Shown here: in pieces, positions 28,401-41,099 of the stretch | Layout: each line of letters begins with the position of its first letter | How positions within the stretch are numbered: the stretch's first letter is position 1 | NCBI GenBank assembly: GCA_037074765.1 | Contig: JBAMDO010000130.1 | Span: 94,226 to 158,225 of the forward strand | Length of the DNA stretch: 64,000 nt | Direction of reading: 5' to 3' | Source of the DNA: Mansonella perstans | Taxonomy: Eukaryota; Nematoda; Chromadorea; Rhabditida; Onchocercidae | Made by a program: the position numbers and the translations under genes | Notes under the pieces: generated by a model | What the model was told of the DNA's origin: nothing | The model's input: only the letters and a program-made list of their open reading frames with translations | The model's database searches: none

Positions 28401-30325
28401 TCACTCGAGATGTGGCCATGTGAGCATATTTTCTTGGATGTCTGAGCCATGTCTGTTCCATGGATCTGATAGGTCATTTATTAAATTAAATTGATGTGAC
28501 ATTTATTGTTTAGCCTATGTGCACTTCGTTATACGGGAACAATCAAAGTACGATTAGAAGGAAATCTTTCTGCGCTCTGTTCTTCAGGATATGAAATGGT
28601 ATGAATTAAGTATGATATCAAACATTCATTAAACATTTCAAATATTATAAGTTGATGTTTTAATTAGGAATGGACTAATATCAGCAGAAAGTTTTGATGG
28701 ATTTGCATAAGAAGCAAAATATATTTAGCTTATTACTATTACTAGTAATATAAGCTCAATTAGAAATTATAAATGGTAATATAATTTACCGATCACATTT
28801 CAGAATATCTGTAGTTTTTTGGCAGTTGATGGAACCGTTGATTGCGTACAAGCGGACCACATCAAAGGTTTACAGCTATGTGACGATGTTTTGCCAATGT
28901 TACCATTTGATGTCATACCTGAAATTGTGGAATACTGGGCTCAGAATGTTGATGATAGGTTTGATTGATTTTTCACTGAACGAAATTCATTACTTAAATT
29001 CACTGTTAACATTATTACTATTACAGTGGCCTGACGATGGTTCAACGTTTGGATTTTCATGAAAGGCTTACTTCTAATTGTCCATTGGACAAATTAAATT
29101 TGATTGAGGTTTTGTTTTTATTTTAATTTTTATTGATAAATGGCAAGCATCACTTTTGCATTCAAATAATCACTGAATAATACTTTCCTTTTCTGAGTAA
29201 AATGGATGAATAAAGTAAATAAAATATAACAGGACAAAATTTTGTTTTTATTAAATTTCTATTATTCGATATTTAAGTCTTTCTTCAGAACAAACGTAGT
29301 TTATTGAATCACTGTGTGAAGGAAACGTTTATGTGGCAAGATCGTTTACAGCGTTTCACATTACTTGGCCATAGTATTAGCTCTTCTAATTTGACAAATA
29401 TATTCGGCAGAGATCCGAAAATTTTAGCGGAACAAGTTTTAAGGTATGGTTTAAAATGTAATTTGTTCCAGTATATTGTTCTCGTATAATATATATTTTT
29501 AATATAATTATATATTTTTTTTTCGCACCAATTTTTCTGATTATTATTCGCTTACAGATTACAAAATAGGCAAAGGTTGAAATGGATGGACGAAGATTCG
29601 CAATCATTGAAAGCTGATGATGATACAAAATTAATGGAATTACATTTGAAAGATAATAAAAATTCAAAAATAGAATGCTGTGAAAAGCCATTAAATCAGA
29701 AACGATTAGCAAAAGTATGATTATTTTTTTTTTAAACAAAAACTTTACAAATTTTTAGAAATATTATTTTGCAGTACGAACTTCTTGCAATAACTGTTAA
29801 GCATTACCTACCATGAACTGTAATATATAGTAAATGAAATTGCAGGTGTCATCCAGTAAATGTGTTCCAACAAAAGTACCACGCTTAAATCGTATCGATT
29901 CAGCTAGCTTTACACTGTTAAACATGTTAAAAACAGAGGTAGAATTATTCAACTTATTTTGACCGTCATTTTTTTTTCTGTCATTTACAGATGAGATAAA
30001 AGTAGTTCAGTTATATCTAATAGATATTAACAGAAAGGTTGATTTGATCATTGTAGAATTATTTGAGAAGTTATTCCAAAGCAATTTTTAGATTTGTTAG
30101 GCTTTTTTTTCCAGTTATTCAATTAGACAGATATTAACAACAATTTCTTCAGCTATAGCTCTCTAACACTGTTCTATTTTTTTAAACTTTCGCAAATTTA
30201 TTTATTTATTTTAGTTGACAGCAAAAGATTTTGTTAATCGCGTGAAAGAACATACAGGATATCGTGAACGACAGGAAAGGATAAGTGAAATTATCCAAAA
30301 ATTGAATAATTTGATAAGATTATAA
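22454..30325 (+). CDS. FANCM-like SF2 helicase-fold protein with degenerate catalytic motifs
   Basis: Seventeen exons, 758 aa: 22454-22557, 22795-22971, 23374-23554, 25884-26015, 26286-26495, 27088-27304, 27446-27604, 27754-27873, 28062-28105, 28247-28341, 28514-28598, 28804-28958, 29027-29108, 29289-29443, 29558-29714, 29846-29938, 30215-30325. FANCM is a DNA translocase that remodels stalled forks and anchors the Fanconi core. The order YPV..YQ, MLNFHRWFP, IIFATAE, VVEDAHRA, FRVLAYTD and VDSIICMD follows FANCM/Hef/Mph1. But Walker A (LPTGLGKT in the family) is LPKELDTF (75-82), DEAH is EDAH (175-178), SATPG is YTDCK (206-210), and the motif VI QRxGRxGR region is RYTGTIKVR. ATPase activity is therefore unlikely. 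The frame stays open through all exons, which argues for a maintained protein. Intron 2 lacks an AG acceptor (see findings). Intron 3 is 2.3 kb and empty. The C-terminal third is charged and unrecognised. Confidence 0.75.
26948..27034. repeat. 17 bp minisatellite in FANCM-like intron 5
   Basis: Five copies of CCTGGCATCACCAGTAT with few changes. It is notably GC-richer than its surroundings. Confidence 0.85.
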
Positions 30326-33300
30326 TAAAAAGTTTTGATACTGCACTATGATTGGTTCAACCAAAATGTTGGAATTTGTAATTTGTAACATCATTGAGAG
30401 CCATTTCATACGAGTACACTGAAATTTTTTTACTATTGTAACTTTCTACGTATTCTTGTTTGTGCGATCCAAAACATCAAGAAAGGTATCTATCAAATAA
30501 ATCAAAATTTGATATGTAAGACATACGTATTCTATGATGATGCAACACTATTCTGGTATTAATTCAGAATTTTTTTCGTCCAAAATAGTTTTTTCAAAAA
30601 AAAAAAAGAGAAAACAAACACTAAAAAAATTAAATAATCATAATTCACGCTGAAGCCAATTGTTAATTGTCATGATCGTGTTAAGAAAAGACAGCAGTCG
30701 TATGAATTATGTGGTAAGAAAAGACAAAAGTAGTATAAATTACTTGTAAACTGTACCAGTGGAATGCAAACGAGTAAAAGAATAAAAATTTTTGATAATT
30801 ATTCAAAGTAGAAAATGTCTCTCTCAGAAATCTCTCTCTGAAATCTCCTCTTCCAAATATTATTTTACTATTTTATTTGCTTGTATATTTTGAAAGTTAG
30901 AAAGATTTTTTTTTCCTTGCTTAGGCTTAAAATTTAAAACTTGTTGATATTGGACTTTATGTCGTAAAAATTGTGTTGAGTTGAAGACGAGAAGCCGGTT
31001 TGTAAAACTCAAACTTGGCTAATTAAACCTTTATTAAAATAATTGGATAACGCGAGAATTACGTAACAATTATATACAACGCGTATTTAATGGTAAAATT
31101 AATATAATAAAAATAGTAATGATGAGAAGAACAGAACCAGTAGCCGTTGATGTGAATAGATTCCAAAAATGGTCATTGAGGGATGATTGATAGTTTAAAT
31201 AGTAGTAACTGAGTATTGTAGGAGGAGAAAGGAGTCGTCATGAGCTGAGTTAAAAGAAATTTAAGCTCATTAAGAAAGCGAAATCCTTTGTAAAGGCAAG
31301 CGTGATTTAAAAAGCACAATACATTACATGTAAGCATAATTATCAAACAAAGAATTTTATGACATAGTTACACAATGGCTTTGTTTAATTCTTGTCTTAT
31401 CGAAATAATCAAAGCACAATAAAATAATTTGACTTAGGGCAAATAATTTTGCAGTACAATTTTTCCGATTGGGACTTGGCGATGAAGTTAGTATAGCCAA
31501 ATCTGAATGGTGTAGTACTGTTCTAATGGACTTTTTAATTGAAATTTTATAGCTTGCATCAACAATTTGTTCAGACTACTTTTTTTCACCTTTTAGGTTA
31601 ATACTGGATGTAAAGATTTCACCTCTATAGTTAATCTAGGGTTTATTCCAACAAATCCCAAAAAAATAAGAAGGAAAAAAAAGTTAATTGAAGGAAAATT
31701 ACTAGATATTATTTAATCAAGATAGGCAAAGTTTCATTTAATTTTTGTTAATTTACTTGTTAAATAATATTGCTAATTAATTCCTTTATGATTTCATTGG
31801 TACCAAAATTACCAAAACAGACTGTAAATTTTATAATTCTTCACAAAACAAGAATCGGTATTCATTAAAAAAAATTAAAGGTGAAAAAGGTGAAGAACAA
31901 AGAGAAAAAAAAATAGAAAAAAGTGAAGTGAATTTTGAAAATTAAAAGAAATCAATGGTAAAATTTCCTTCTACTTTATCTATGAAACAATAAATTGTTT
32001 ATTGCTCGGCTTTACGATCATTTGAAGTAGGGTTTTTCTTAACAAAAGTGGGGCTGAGCCGGGGATTGATCCCGGGACCTCTCGCACCCTAAGCGAGAAT
32101 CATACCACTAGACCACTCAGCCGTGTCCCTTTATTTCCGTTTTGTTTTAATTCCATTTCAAAAACACTTGCAATAGTTGTTGAAAATTTGTGTTATATAT
32201 GACATCCAGGAATGATCACGTGTTACGTGTATCACATTTGTTGATAATATATCATTTTACACGTACAACTGTCTACTGTTTAAACCAATCAATCGTAGTT
32301 CTATGATATTTGCTTGCTTTTCTTTCTCGTTATCCTCTCTCGCAAATTCCTATAGGGATTCCTGCAAGCTTCATTAAATTACTTGTTTGTGCAAATTACT
32401 AAAAAGTAAAAAGGTCCAGACGATTCCTTTTCATAGGCAAGCATCCGCTCTATTTCACTTTTTTCAATAAATCGATTTCCTAATTAATTAATTTCATTAT
32501 AACTCTGCAGCCTTTTATCACTTGTATTATTAACTCCTTATCAGTAATTTAAATCGAATAAGTATCACACATTCATTCTATCGTACATTATAACATTTAT
32601 TGATAACGATGCTATTTTCTATAAGATGGTCAGCAAAGTGTTTACTTTTATTAGCTTTCAAGTTAGCAAAATAAACATTAGTAAATCAAACGGAACAAAA
32701 AGTATTACCTGCATTTTAATCGATTTTAATCGATGAATAAATTCTAAGCGTGGAAAAATTTCGAGAAGATTACGCAATACAGAACTGCTGTCACCAAATT
32801 TTGCATCTCTACTTTATTAATACTAAAATCAATGCTAGAATACATTTTCAGGACTAGTTTGAAACATTTCGACAGGCTACTGAAATTTGTTGAAACCAAG
32901 GCATCTAGAAGGATGTTAAGGTTCAATAGATTTCATGTCAAATTTCATAGTTTAATCTTGAAGCTTGTCTATCTATTCATAATGCATTCTTCGATCATTT
33001 TGTTTACACCATTTTTATTGCACCCGTCAAACTATAGTACCATAGAAGTTTAGAACTTGAAAATTCATTAAGTAAAATATCAAAAAAAAAAAGGAAATCA
33101 ATGAACAACATAAATTAATTAACAAGAAAATAGAAAATTGACTCATTTGTCACCGGCCTATTTAAACTTTGATGGACAAACATAATTCAATAGACAGGCA
33201 ACAGATAGTAAAAAAGCTCTGAGGCAGTAAAAAATGCGTTTGCATCAGTTATTATGTGATCAAAATCTTTAGTACCAAGATCGCCTATAGTTATTTCCCT

Positions 33301-33797
33301 ATCTTTTGCAAAAACAAAACCAATACACTTCCTACTACCGTAATAAAATGGAATAGTACTATAACCTTCTTTAATAAACTCAGTGAGATCCTTAGATACT
33401 ATTATTATGGAAAATTTATTTCCTAAAAATTAAAAATTTATGAGATTCATCTGTTATAAATACGAAATAGTGTAATGAGGAATAAATCGGTAAGAATAGA
33501 AATCTTTAAAATCTTTTACAAAAAAAGAATGACGGATTTTTGCCTTAATGCAAATTCCTTTCTCCAAAATTTCTCAGGATACACAGTCAATCAAATTCTA
33601 TCACTTCTACTAATCAGAAGTCATTGAAATTCGTTTTGCATTATGCATTAAGTATTCACATGCGTTATCACATCGAACTAACTTTGCAAAAATTAGAAAA
33701 TCTTATAGCTTTTTCGTTATATTCCACCTTTTATCACAGCAACGATCACTTATTTCCTATTTTCAACCATTTCTATAGATACAAACATTAGACTAAG
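30326..33797. other. Intergenic region between FANCM-like gene and polymerase 3' end
   Basis: Only the tRNA-Pro gene is recognisable. The rest is AT-rich with short frames that do not extend or show family motifs. Confidence 0.55.
32051..32122 (-). tRNA. tRNA-Pro (anticodon AGG)
   Basis: The reverse complement folds as a 72 nt cloverleaf with no intron. The 7 bp acceptor stem is GGCTGAG/CTCAGCC, the anticodon stem CTCGC/GCGAG with loop TTAGGGT (anticodon AGG), and the T stem CCGGG/CCCGG. The A box TGGTCTAGTGG and B box GATCAATCC fit pol III consensus. A TTTT terminator follows on the transcribed strand (32044-32047). The T loop begins ATC instead of the usual TTC (position 54 is A), an uncommon change. 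CCA is not encoded, as expected. Confidence 0.95.
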
Positions 33798-36700
33798 TTA
33801 GTAAAAGAAATAGGTGGAGTGTCGTACAGACTCCAGATCAAGCATCCCTTGCCGAACTTTCGGTGTAAATATTTTTCGCAATTCTTGGAATTGTTCGGCC
33901 AACATAACACTACGTAACCAGCTCGGCAAATATTTCTGACGGAAAAACTGAAAAACCAGAAAATAAACCACACTTGTAATCGAAATAAAAAAACAAAATA
34001 AATTATAGAAAGAACAAATAGTGCATCATTTCAAGTCTTACCTCTGCACATTGTTTGACTAGCGGCTCGTTGTGCAATTGCACAAACTGTTCCCGACATA
34101 TCTTATTCATCTGGTCCACCTCACAAGCATGGGTCCAATAGCAGTCATGCACCGCTGCAAACGTAATACCCAATCGTCGACAATACAGAGCAGTTAACAT
34201 CATATGAGTTGAATCCAGCGAATGCACAAAATTTGGAGGAAATGCGTTTATCTGCAAAAATTTTTGAGGAAAGATGAGACTTTCTACAAATACTCCCGCC
34301 TTTGTTCAAACACAACGCTTGTAATACAATTATTCAAGCGCATAATCATACGATTATATTACTGAATGTCTTACTGCTTTTTTTTTACGAAGGACAAGAA
34401 CAAATATATGTTGAACTGAAGCGATAAACAGACCTGTTTAATCGATTTAGGCAATCGATAAACTTTACTTTCTTCCATTTCGGTCTCTAAATAGGGCTGA
34501 TAAACAGGTAAACCAAGAGGTGTAATCCATTCCACTGTCTGCATCAGTTTTACAATTGCTTCCGCGCAATCTCGAAACCAATCTTTCATTTTCCTGAACT
34601 GAGAATGTAAAACATAACTAAAAAACCATTTATTTATAATGTAGTGAGAGATGAGGAAAATGAATGGGAAAAAAATCAGACGCAGAATAGTACTAAGTGA
34701 AAATATCTTACATTGAACTAGTAAAAGCGTCGTTTAAACTTCGAAATGTCCTATCCGCTAAATAGGTTGCGAACTTTAAACGCTAAAAAACAACATAAAT
34801 AGAATCAAACATTTGTTCCAAAAAAGAAAAAAGTAGCAATACAGTAAGCTGTGGCAAACCTTACTTTTTTTTTAAAAGTAAATACATGAAATGGTGCTTT
34901 GCAGCATGTTATTTTCAGTTGAAGAATAAGCTAATATATAAAATACTTCTTTTGAATCTATTCCGAGCGCTTTCAACTGCCTTTCGATCTGTCTTCGTGC
35001 TCCATTCATTGTTACGCCATAAACAGTGGTCATTACTGTTTGTTTTATCACCTAAACAAAATCATTATGGAACTCACTCCCATGCATAAGTCTGTTAAGT
35101 TGTAGTAAATTCTAAGAACTTTACACACCTTTCTGGAAACAGGATCTGGCATAATGTCACGTAGAGACACGGCTAATTTGTGACCTTCAGCATCAGAACT
35201 CTGCTCATCCTGTAAACGTTTCTGTTCTACCCTGAAATTCATTTAAAAGTAACTATCACATTGATAAATGTGAACTGAAATTGCTCAACAATGAAAATGG
35301 CGTACCTAAGAGCAACACTAGAATAAACATCAGATGGCTTTTCGGCCGGTACTAAGTTGACCTCTTTCCCACCTTCCTGATCTCTACCTAGTGCTGCATA
35401 ATGTTGCAAACCATTGCACGAACCATCCTGATAAATTGGCAAGTGACTAACGAAAGTCGTCGGATCACCTGCAAGGTACATGAAATGAATAACTTGAAAT
35501 TTCTAAACAAAGTAATGATGAATCTACAAATGCGAAGATATTCAGATCGATCCGCAAATCATTTTCTATTCATAACGAATCAACATCACAATATTTCCCT
35601 TTAAAAACAACAAAATCATTTCAAAAGCAAAATAAGAGATAAGCTCAAGACTAATACGTGAGACAACTCAGGTTATGTTCACTTACAATGTTCCCATTGT
35701 AAAAAACCAACTGTAAAGTAGTAGGTATAATCATTACGATCTAGCAAAAACTTATCACTTGCAAAAAACCAACTGTAAAAGAGATAAATCAAAAAAAGGA
35801 TAGCATGGAAAACTTAGATGGAGAATAACAAATGAAGCACTCATGAACATACGACAGTTCCACATGACTATAGTAAGTCTATTTAAAAGATAATATTTAT
35901 CGCATATGTTTTGGACAACCAAACTTACATCCAACGTCCATTTCAGCATAATGGAATACTGATAGGAATAGTAGGTATAGAGATTAGATTCCAATAAAAA
36001 ACTTACCACTTTGTAATGCATTTCTAATTTCTATACAAGCAGATAAAGTCTGCCACGGTTCCTCCGATTTTATCCACCATAATTCACCTAAACGGTATTA
36101 CAGATCAAATTTCTAACTTTGAAAAAAAGTGAGAAATATATCACCAATGCTACAATTTACCTGATAAAGGGCTGTTCGCACTTTCCAACATTTTCGGCAA
36201 CATTTCATCGGCATATGCCGCTCGAGTGGAATTCGATTCCTTTTTTAAAATACCCGTCAAATTTATGCAATGAAGTTTCAGCCATCGTAAACCATCTTCA
36301 CCCAGTGGTCGACCTAAAGTTTACTAGTTTTTATTATCTACACTCCTTTTTATTACGTGATAAAGAGCTGTTCGCACTTTCCAACATTTTCGGCAACATT
36401 TCATTTTTGTTACACAACACTATTACTTGTTCTTTGTTTAATCGAGGCGATATTCATCATAGATAATATAACTTTGTAAAAAAACATACCTTCCGCAAAG
36501 ACTAACAGTGAACGGTTTAAATCGTCTCCCATGTGATTCAAGTATGGACTTATCGGATAAACACGTCCCCGAAAATCCATACTATGCGGAAAGAAAAGAA
36601 TACTTCCTTTAAAGTGGCTTGCCATTGTCAAACGATAGAGCAACCAGCACCATAACGAATTTAATTCGTTTCTGAAAATTAATAACAATCTTGGTATCTC

Positions 36701-39700
36701 CTTCTTTTCTTTTGAAACTTGCTTCCGTCATATCTGGATTCTAGCTGATTTTGCAATCAAAAAACAGAGAAATGGATTTTAAAACCGTCAGTGTAACTAA
36801 GCGATACAATGTAATTTAGGAGGATCACTTAGGCAAACTAGAAAAGGACATATAACTATATCCGGCTTCAATTTTTGAAATTAAAATTTCTTCCGATTAC
36901 ATGAAATTTTTGGATAACTGTAGCATTTTCTAGGTAAGAAAAAATGCTTCATATTTCATTTTTGAACACTCTCGCCTTTTTTTCAATGCTTCATATTTTG
37001 TTTTTGAGTACTCTCGCCATTCTTTTATCGGTAATTCATCTATTTCCACATTCCCGAATCTAGCTATATAATCCGGTATCGAAACTCGGCTTGGATGAAT
37101 TGGTATCGATAATTTTTCCAAAAATTCTTCTTCTGCTTCCGCTTGCGCCATTTCAAAAACCTGAAATCTAGAACAGACTGCAAAAGAATATTAGAATATA
37201 AAGCATCTCAACAGCAAAAAAAAGAGATGTGCATCAACTAAAATCAGAAAAGGCTTACCTTAAGAACCACATCAAGAACAGGCTCATTTATTTTCCACGG
37301 CGTAACACCCAAATCATTCAGTGCATCGAAAACCGGTCGAGCTTGTTTGCTGGAATAATTTTCAGACAACTGATATTAACTACTATTTAAAATACGATTC
37401 GAAAATTTATGAAATACATTAAAAGCTTACTTACCGTGACTTCAAACGTTTCTTCATCTCGTAATTCACATTGATCTCTGGATAATCGGGATGCGGCCTT
37501 AACACATTGAAAGAAGACCCATAATATGGCCCACCTTCTCCAGAATCCAACCATGGCCGAGGAGGTACCTGTTGTGAATTAAATGCTTTGAAAAGCATAC
37601 AGAATAAAAAAAAATTGAAAAGGAATTAACCTGGTTTAAAGAAAAGATAACACTCTTCTCTACTGTTATTAAGGCAGAGACCAAAAGTCATGCTCTATTT
37701 CTCAATCTTTTTCCCAATGAAAAATTGCATTTTCTGAAAATCTAAAAAAAGGAAGGAATGGGCGAAAAACACCAAAAAATTGAAAACAACCGTTGACTGC
37801 CCAGCAAAATATACTGTTCGCATTATTTTAGCTTACAACAAAGGTTGGACAAATATTCTAATAAATTTATGTGAATTAAAATATATAAATTATTTCATTT
37901 GCATGAATGCGCAAGCATCATGACATCATGAGACTAGTGAAAAAGAATTTTTAAAATAGAACTAACTTCCATAGGCAACAAATCAGTGGGAAAAACCATC
38001 CATTCAAATTGATGCTTGCTCACAATTTCCATCATTGCGTTACATATTTTTATCATTTTTGTAACATTTAAGACATCGCCATCAAAAGAAGCTTCTTCAT
38101 TAACAACGTCTTTACAAGAGAATATTGGGATGCACATAGTGTTTCCACGATTATCTACAAAATGATGCTATATTTCGACAAGAAAATTAATGATTTTTTT
38201 CCGCAACAATTCTGTTCCTTTTTTGTTTTTAATTACATTTCAAAAATATTTCACATACCAGCTTTGGTAGGTATTTTGCATGCTTCCAAAACGATCGATG
38301 ATAAAAACAAGCCAAGCTGTTCACGTATTCCGGATCCAAAATTAGCACACGGTAGTTTCAGCTGAGGATTTATGTGCATTCGAGAGGCGCAATGCATCCA
38401 CCATTCACGTACGGTGTGCTGTCGTGAAACTTCTTCATCCAGAAAGTACTTAACGTAATCACAAAAAATTTCGTCTTGCATCTACAATCAGTATAATCAG
38501 TAAAATCCACAGGTAGAAAAATCTGGCTCAACTGCCATAACAAATAACATATATTTTTACCTTAGTTACGGTTTTTGATACTTTTTGCACAAACATTTGG
38601 CCAATGATGTTAAGAATTGGATTTGCTAAACTGTAGCGAAATGTAGTTGCAGGAATCAATTTTTCACCCTGGGCACATATTGACATTATCGTTGACAGCA
38701 TAAGTGAGGTACAAATTCTCAAATCCACAACGCTCATGAAATCCTTCACTGCAAAGTATTATTATACATAAAACATCAAGGAAAACCATCTCCAAGTGTA
38801 GCTATGAATAATAAATGATATAATTACAAGGATACTGGCGTAATTCTTTCACACGTAACGTCAAACATTCCAATATATTTCTGTACCAATTCCACTTTTT
38901 AATTAAACCTTCCACCGGAATTTCATTCGATTTGCGATTGAAGTTTTTTATAAATAAATAACGATCAGCTTCTCTTTGTAATTGCTCAGCAAATTTCGTT
39001 GCGTACTGATCCTTAAACAACAATTTATCGCACCAAGGAAAAATATCGATCAATGTTTTAGTTTGACTGAAGAAAGAAAGAAAACCTTTGCAAAAGAGAT
39101 ATTAGAATATGGTGAACCATGGTATTCGTCCCTTGAAGCAGGCTTATGCAAATCACTGACAAGTTTAAGCTCCTGAAAAAAAAATCATCTCTGCAACCTT
39201 GGACTCCTAATCATAATAAAAGACCACTACTATCCAAAAACGAGATTTTGATATATTTTTCACTTATTTTTTCAACTCCAGATATTTCATTGCGAAAACT
39301 TCAAGTCTTTTACCTTATCATATGGCCATTCTTTCTCTTCATCTCTGTAGACGACATTCTTCCCAAAAAGCTCGCGCTCTCGAAAACGGATTACCACTTG
39401 ATCCTCATCAGTAAATAAAAATCGATTGTAAAACCGTGGTAAGGAACCTAATCCAGCCTGAAAAATCGTGATGGATATTTCAAAACTCTGCATTTCATTT
39501 AAATCATGGTCATGCTCCAGCATTACATATTTAACTCAATATATTTCTCAAAAGATCACCTGAGAAGTTAATTTACGCCTTAATTCAATGTGAACATCGT
39601 CGATATCATTCGAATTTCCATCAATTGTTCGAATTCCAATCCATTTTTCAAAACGATCCAAAAGAAGTATCCAAGATGCTTTTGTATCATCTCCTTGTAT

Positions 39701-41099
39701 TGGCATTTGCTCCATTAAATTTGCTAATGAGAAAAATAGCTGTACAGATTCCCGTGAGTTTGCTAATAATTGATTTCGGGAATAATGACTATACTGACGA
39801 GCAACCAGCAGTAATGCAACACTAAAGATCTAAAACAAAAAGAAGAGAAAATATACAAAACTTTAAATCTCATTATGAATACTCGAGGAAATCGAAGTGT
39901 TACATAGACGGAGACGATACCTCATCATCTTCCCGATCCGCAAGCGATTTTTCACTGAGAGAGTCGAGATAAGCATGTGTATATGCAACCAAATTTCTGT
40001 AATCATCTTTGAGCGCATACCTACAATCGGAACAATAATAACATTGAATGTATTGCACAAACACTTACCGTACATTGTAAAAGGAATGTGAAATGCAATA
40101 TTACTTCAGTCATATATACTTCATTTAAAAAGAAAAAAAAAAGAAAAAAGAATTTAAAAAAATGATTTTATGTGTTCTATTTTAGAGTAGTGATAGTTTT
40201 TGTGTGGAAATAATTTACGAGTTGACATTAGTAAATTTCGCTAATTTTGATACTATAACGTTCACAATAATTTAGATACAAGTGCATATATCATACAGTA
40301 ATAGAAAATATTTACCGAATTAAATTACACTGTGCTGTATTTCGTTTCACTACTTCACCGTATCGTTTATATTCGTTTTTTAGCTCCTTTGCAAGGACTA
40401 TTTTTGTACGTTCTTGCCATGCTACTTTCTTTTTCGCAACTTTTTCCTTTCCCGCTGCTTTTGCAATTGATATAGTTGCTAAAACAAAAAATAAATAAAT
40501 AAATGAAATAAAAAAATTTTATCACAATAATATTTTTACTATTCATATCTATCATTTTGGCATATTAAATTAATAATGATTATCGCGTTGTAAAATTCAC
40601 TAAACGGTGGTTATTATTATCAATGAGATGCCATTATAAATAAACTGCATTCTAATCTATTTATTCAGGAATATGAATAAACATTTCTGAATGAAATAAT
40701 TCGTTTAATGATTATGCTATAATTTATATTTCATGTATTGTTGGCTTCAAAATAAAAAGTTCTAAGAAAATTTGAAGTAAAATTATAAAATTCTGAATGA
40801 TATTTAGTTGCAATAAAATTATAAAATTCTAAAAAAATTTTGAAATAAAATTATAAAATTGTGAATAGTATTTAGTGAGATTGAATAAATTCGAACATTG
40901 TTTTAGACAACATCTTATGATTTCAAAATATCCGAATAAGATGAACATATCTGTAAGAGTGTTAGAGATAAAATTTGAATTAATATTGAGGAAAAAGAAT
41001 TTCACCAGTGGATTTCCGGTATTCAGTCGTATGATACTTTGCTTTCTGAATTGATTTTATCAACCATTCGAATTGTTTCAATACATGGAGATGTTTCAT
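33798..41099 (-). CDS. rpom-1: Mitochondrial DNA-directed RNA polymerase (POLRMT/RPOM)
   Basis: Single-subunit, phage-T7-like polymerase that transcribes mtDNA. 23 exons, 5' to 3': 41099-41006, 40478-40316, 40020-39921, 39829-39560, 39457-39314, 39172-39086, 39066-38828, 38748-38561, 38481-38259, 38154-37967, 37568-37435, 37349-37259, 37160-36970, 36671-36490, 36313-36161, 36087-36007, 35468-35306, 35231-35129, 35051-34947, 34782-34712, 34593-34434, 34251-34042, 33935-33798; about 1,159 aa. Catalytic signatures are intact: [19 protein letters not shown], motif [17 protein letters not shown], motif [15 protein letters not shown], motif C VHDCYWTH, and the C-terminal STYFFY. The Lys-rich N-terminus fits a mitochondrial targeting extension. 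Oddities: exons 6 and 7 do not join in phase, the exon 13 donor is duplicated, and exon fragments recur in introns. ATG 41099 directly follows TTTCAG, so trans-splicing there is likely. Confidence 0.9.
35699..36014. repeat. Duplicated exon-16 donor region and other copies in polymerase intron 16
   Basis: 35720-35760 resembles 35971-36010, the true exon 16 donor region: both run from GTAGGTATA to AAAAACTTA(C/T)CACTT. The unit AAAAAACCAACTGTAAA occurs at 35701 and again at 35763. These look like local duplications around an exon boundary. Confidence 0.65.
36157..36404. repeat. Copy of polymerase exon 15 end and donor in the preceding intron
   Basis: 36157-36208 (last 48 bp of exon 15 plus its GTAA donor, on the reverse strand) is repeated at 36353-36404 in intron 14 with two mismatches over 52 bp. 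The shared core includes CTGTTCGCACTTTCCAACA. The base next to the donor differs (C versus G). Confidence 0.95.
36943..37018. repeat. 42 bp-period duplication at the exon 13 donor of the polymerase
   Basis: 34 bp units at 36943-36976 and 36985-37018 share AATGCTTCATATTT...TTTTTGA...ACTCTCGCC. On the gene strand each contains CGAGAGT. Splicing at either GT (GAGA|GTGTTC or GAGA|GTACTC) leaves phase 2 and joins in frame to exon 14, giving products that differ by 14 residues. Confidence 0.85.

Noticed and set aside
33788..33973. 61-codon minus-strand frame with [11 protein letters not shown]
   Set aside because: Wrong frame; the polymerase C-terminus ending STYFFY uses another frame of the same exon.
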